Assembly: GCF_010499265.1 (NCBI RefSeq)
Contig: NZ_JAAGSC010000042.1
Location: forward strand, 72,389 to 136,388
Source: Wenzhouxiangella limi
GTDB lineage: Bacteria; Pseudomonadota; Gammaproteobacteria; Xanthomonadales; Wenzhouxiangellaceae
DNA length: 64,000 nt
Direction of reading: 5' to 3'
Below are positions 63,802 to 64,000 of the stretch, in pieces (the first letter of the stretch is position 1; each line of letters starts with the position of its first letter). The position numbers were made by a program, and so were the translations under genes. Under the pieces are notes generated by a model. The model ran no database searches, was not told where the DNA came from, and was given only the letters and a program-made list of their open reading frames with translations.

Positions 63802-64000
63802 ATGAAACCGATTGTTCGCCTGATCTTCGCCCTGCTGCTGGTCTCGCAGATCCTGGGCTGCGCTGCCGTGGTGGTCGGCGGCGTGGTCGCTACCGGTGTG
63901 GCGGTCCATGACCGGCGAAGCGTCGGTACCGTGATCGATGACGGCGTGCTCGAGATCCAGGTGCGGGACGCGTTGTATCAGGGTGATGAACTCGATGGCA
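63802..64000 (+). CDS. dolP: DolP/YraP-like BON-domain lipoprotein, N-terminal part (cut by window edge)
   Basis: ATG at 63802 begins M-K-P-I-V-R-L-I-F-A-L-L-L-V-S-Q-I-L-G-C, a lipoprotein signal with lipobox I-L-G-C, followed by A-A-V-V-V-G-G-V-V-A-T-G and H-D-R-R-S-V-G-T-V-I-D-D, the start of the first BON domain. CGGAG is upstream. In E. coli diaA lies between yraN and dolP; here the gap is only 42 bp. The frame is open to the end of the window. Confidence 0.88.
   Translation, partial: MKPIVRLIFALLLVSQILGCAAVVVGGVVATGVAVHDRRSVGTVIDDGVLEIQVRDALYQGDELDG

Overview
This 64 kb window looks like chromosome from a GC-rich gammaproteobacterium. The gene order rsmI / lpoA-yraN-dolP at the right edge, a TtpC-type TonB2 operon, a type II secretion locus, PrmB and a class A RNase P RNA all fit that group. 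Secreted proteins carrying an F-(S/R)-D-R-F motif and a sigma factor paired with a Ser/Thr kinase suggest the Lysobacterales/Wenzhouxiangella area. That finer placement is inference. I see no prophage, integron, CRISPR array or complete insertion sequence, so most of the window is ordinary chromosome with small accessory patches.

Layout. 1-5370: a split type II secretion locus, with gspG-H-I-J-K leftward (gspK runs off the edge) and gspE-F rightward. 5459-9151: a large secreted HEXXH protein with HAF-type repeats. 9342-10214: a glycosyltransferase. 10349-15655: a surface/signalling cluster made of a collagen-like beta-propeller protein, a small secreted protein, an ECF sigma factor and a membrane Ser/Thr kinase with TPRs. 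15665-16636: a nucleotidyltransferase pseudogene beside a vapBC pair. 16709-20539: icmF, a fused acyl-CoA mutase whose interdomain linkers have collected several kinds of DNA repeat. 20609-23569: a BigR/SqrR-like regulator, a MITE-like palindromic element, a HerA-like ATPase, then a DUF2892 membrane protein and an exported DsrE-like protein. 23738-24841: leucine dehydrogenase. 24949-35096: a leftward TonB2 system (DUF3450, TtpC, ExbB, ExbD, TonB, TPR) with its own TonB-dependent receptor and a secreted partner. 35265-47718: a catabolic region with isovaleryl-CoA dehydrogenase, thiolase, HMG-CoA lyase, an HSD10-type dehydrogenase, acetoacetyl-CoA synthetase and EtfAB, mixed with housekeeping genes. 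47803-54217: prmB diverging from a tightly overlapping operon sco1-psd-panB-panC-coaBC-coaX-panD. 54218-57172: an overlapping deacetylase/glycosyltransferase/sulfotransferase operon. 57320-57692: rnpB. 57712-64000: two divergent methyltransferases, a YugP-type peptidase, rsmI, lpoA, yraN and the start of dolP.

How the parts fit. Leucine dehydrogenase, isovaleryl-CoA dehydrogenase with EtfAB, HMG-CoA lyase, acetoacetyl-CoA synthetase and thiolase cover most of leucine breakdown to acetyl-CoA. The HSD10-like dehydrogenase serves isoleucine and IcmF can link isobutyryl-CoA and butyryl-CoA. The pantothenate/CoA operon supplies the cofactor for all of these. The type II secretion system, TonB2 system, TonB receptor and secreted proteins point to a cell that degrades or captures external macromolecules.

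The observations most worth following are the repeat accretion inside icmF, the 269-bp element inserted exactly at shared CTAG stop codons, the sigma factor/kinase pair next to a collagen-like propeller protein, and the self-contained TonB2 module.
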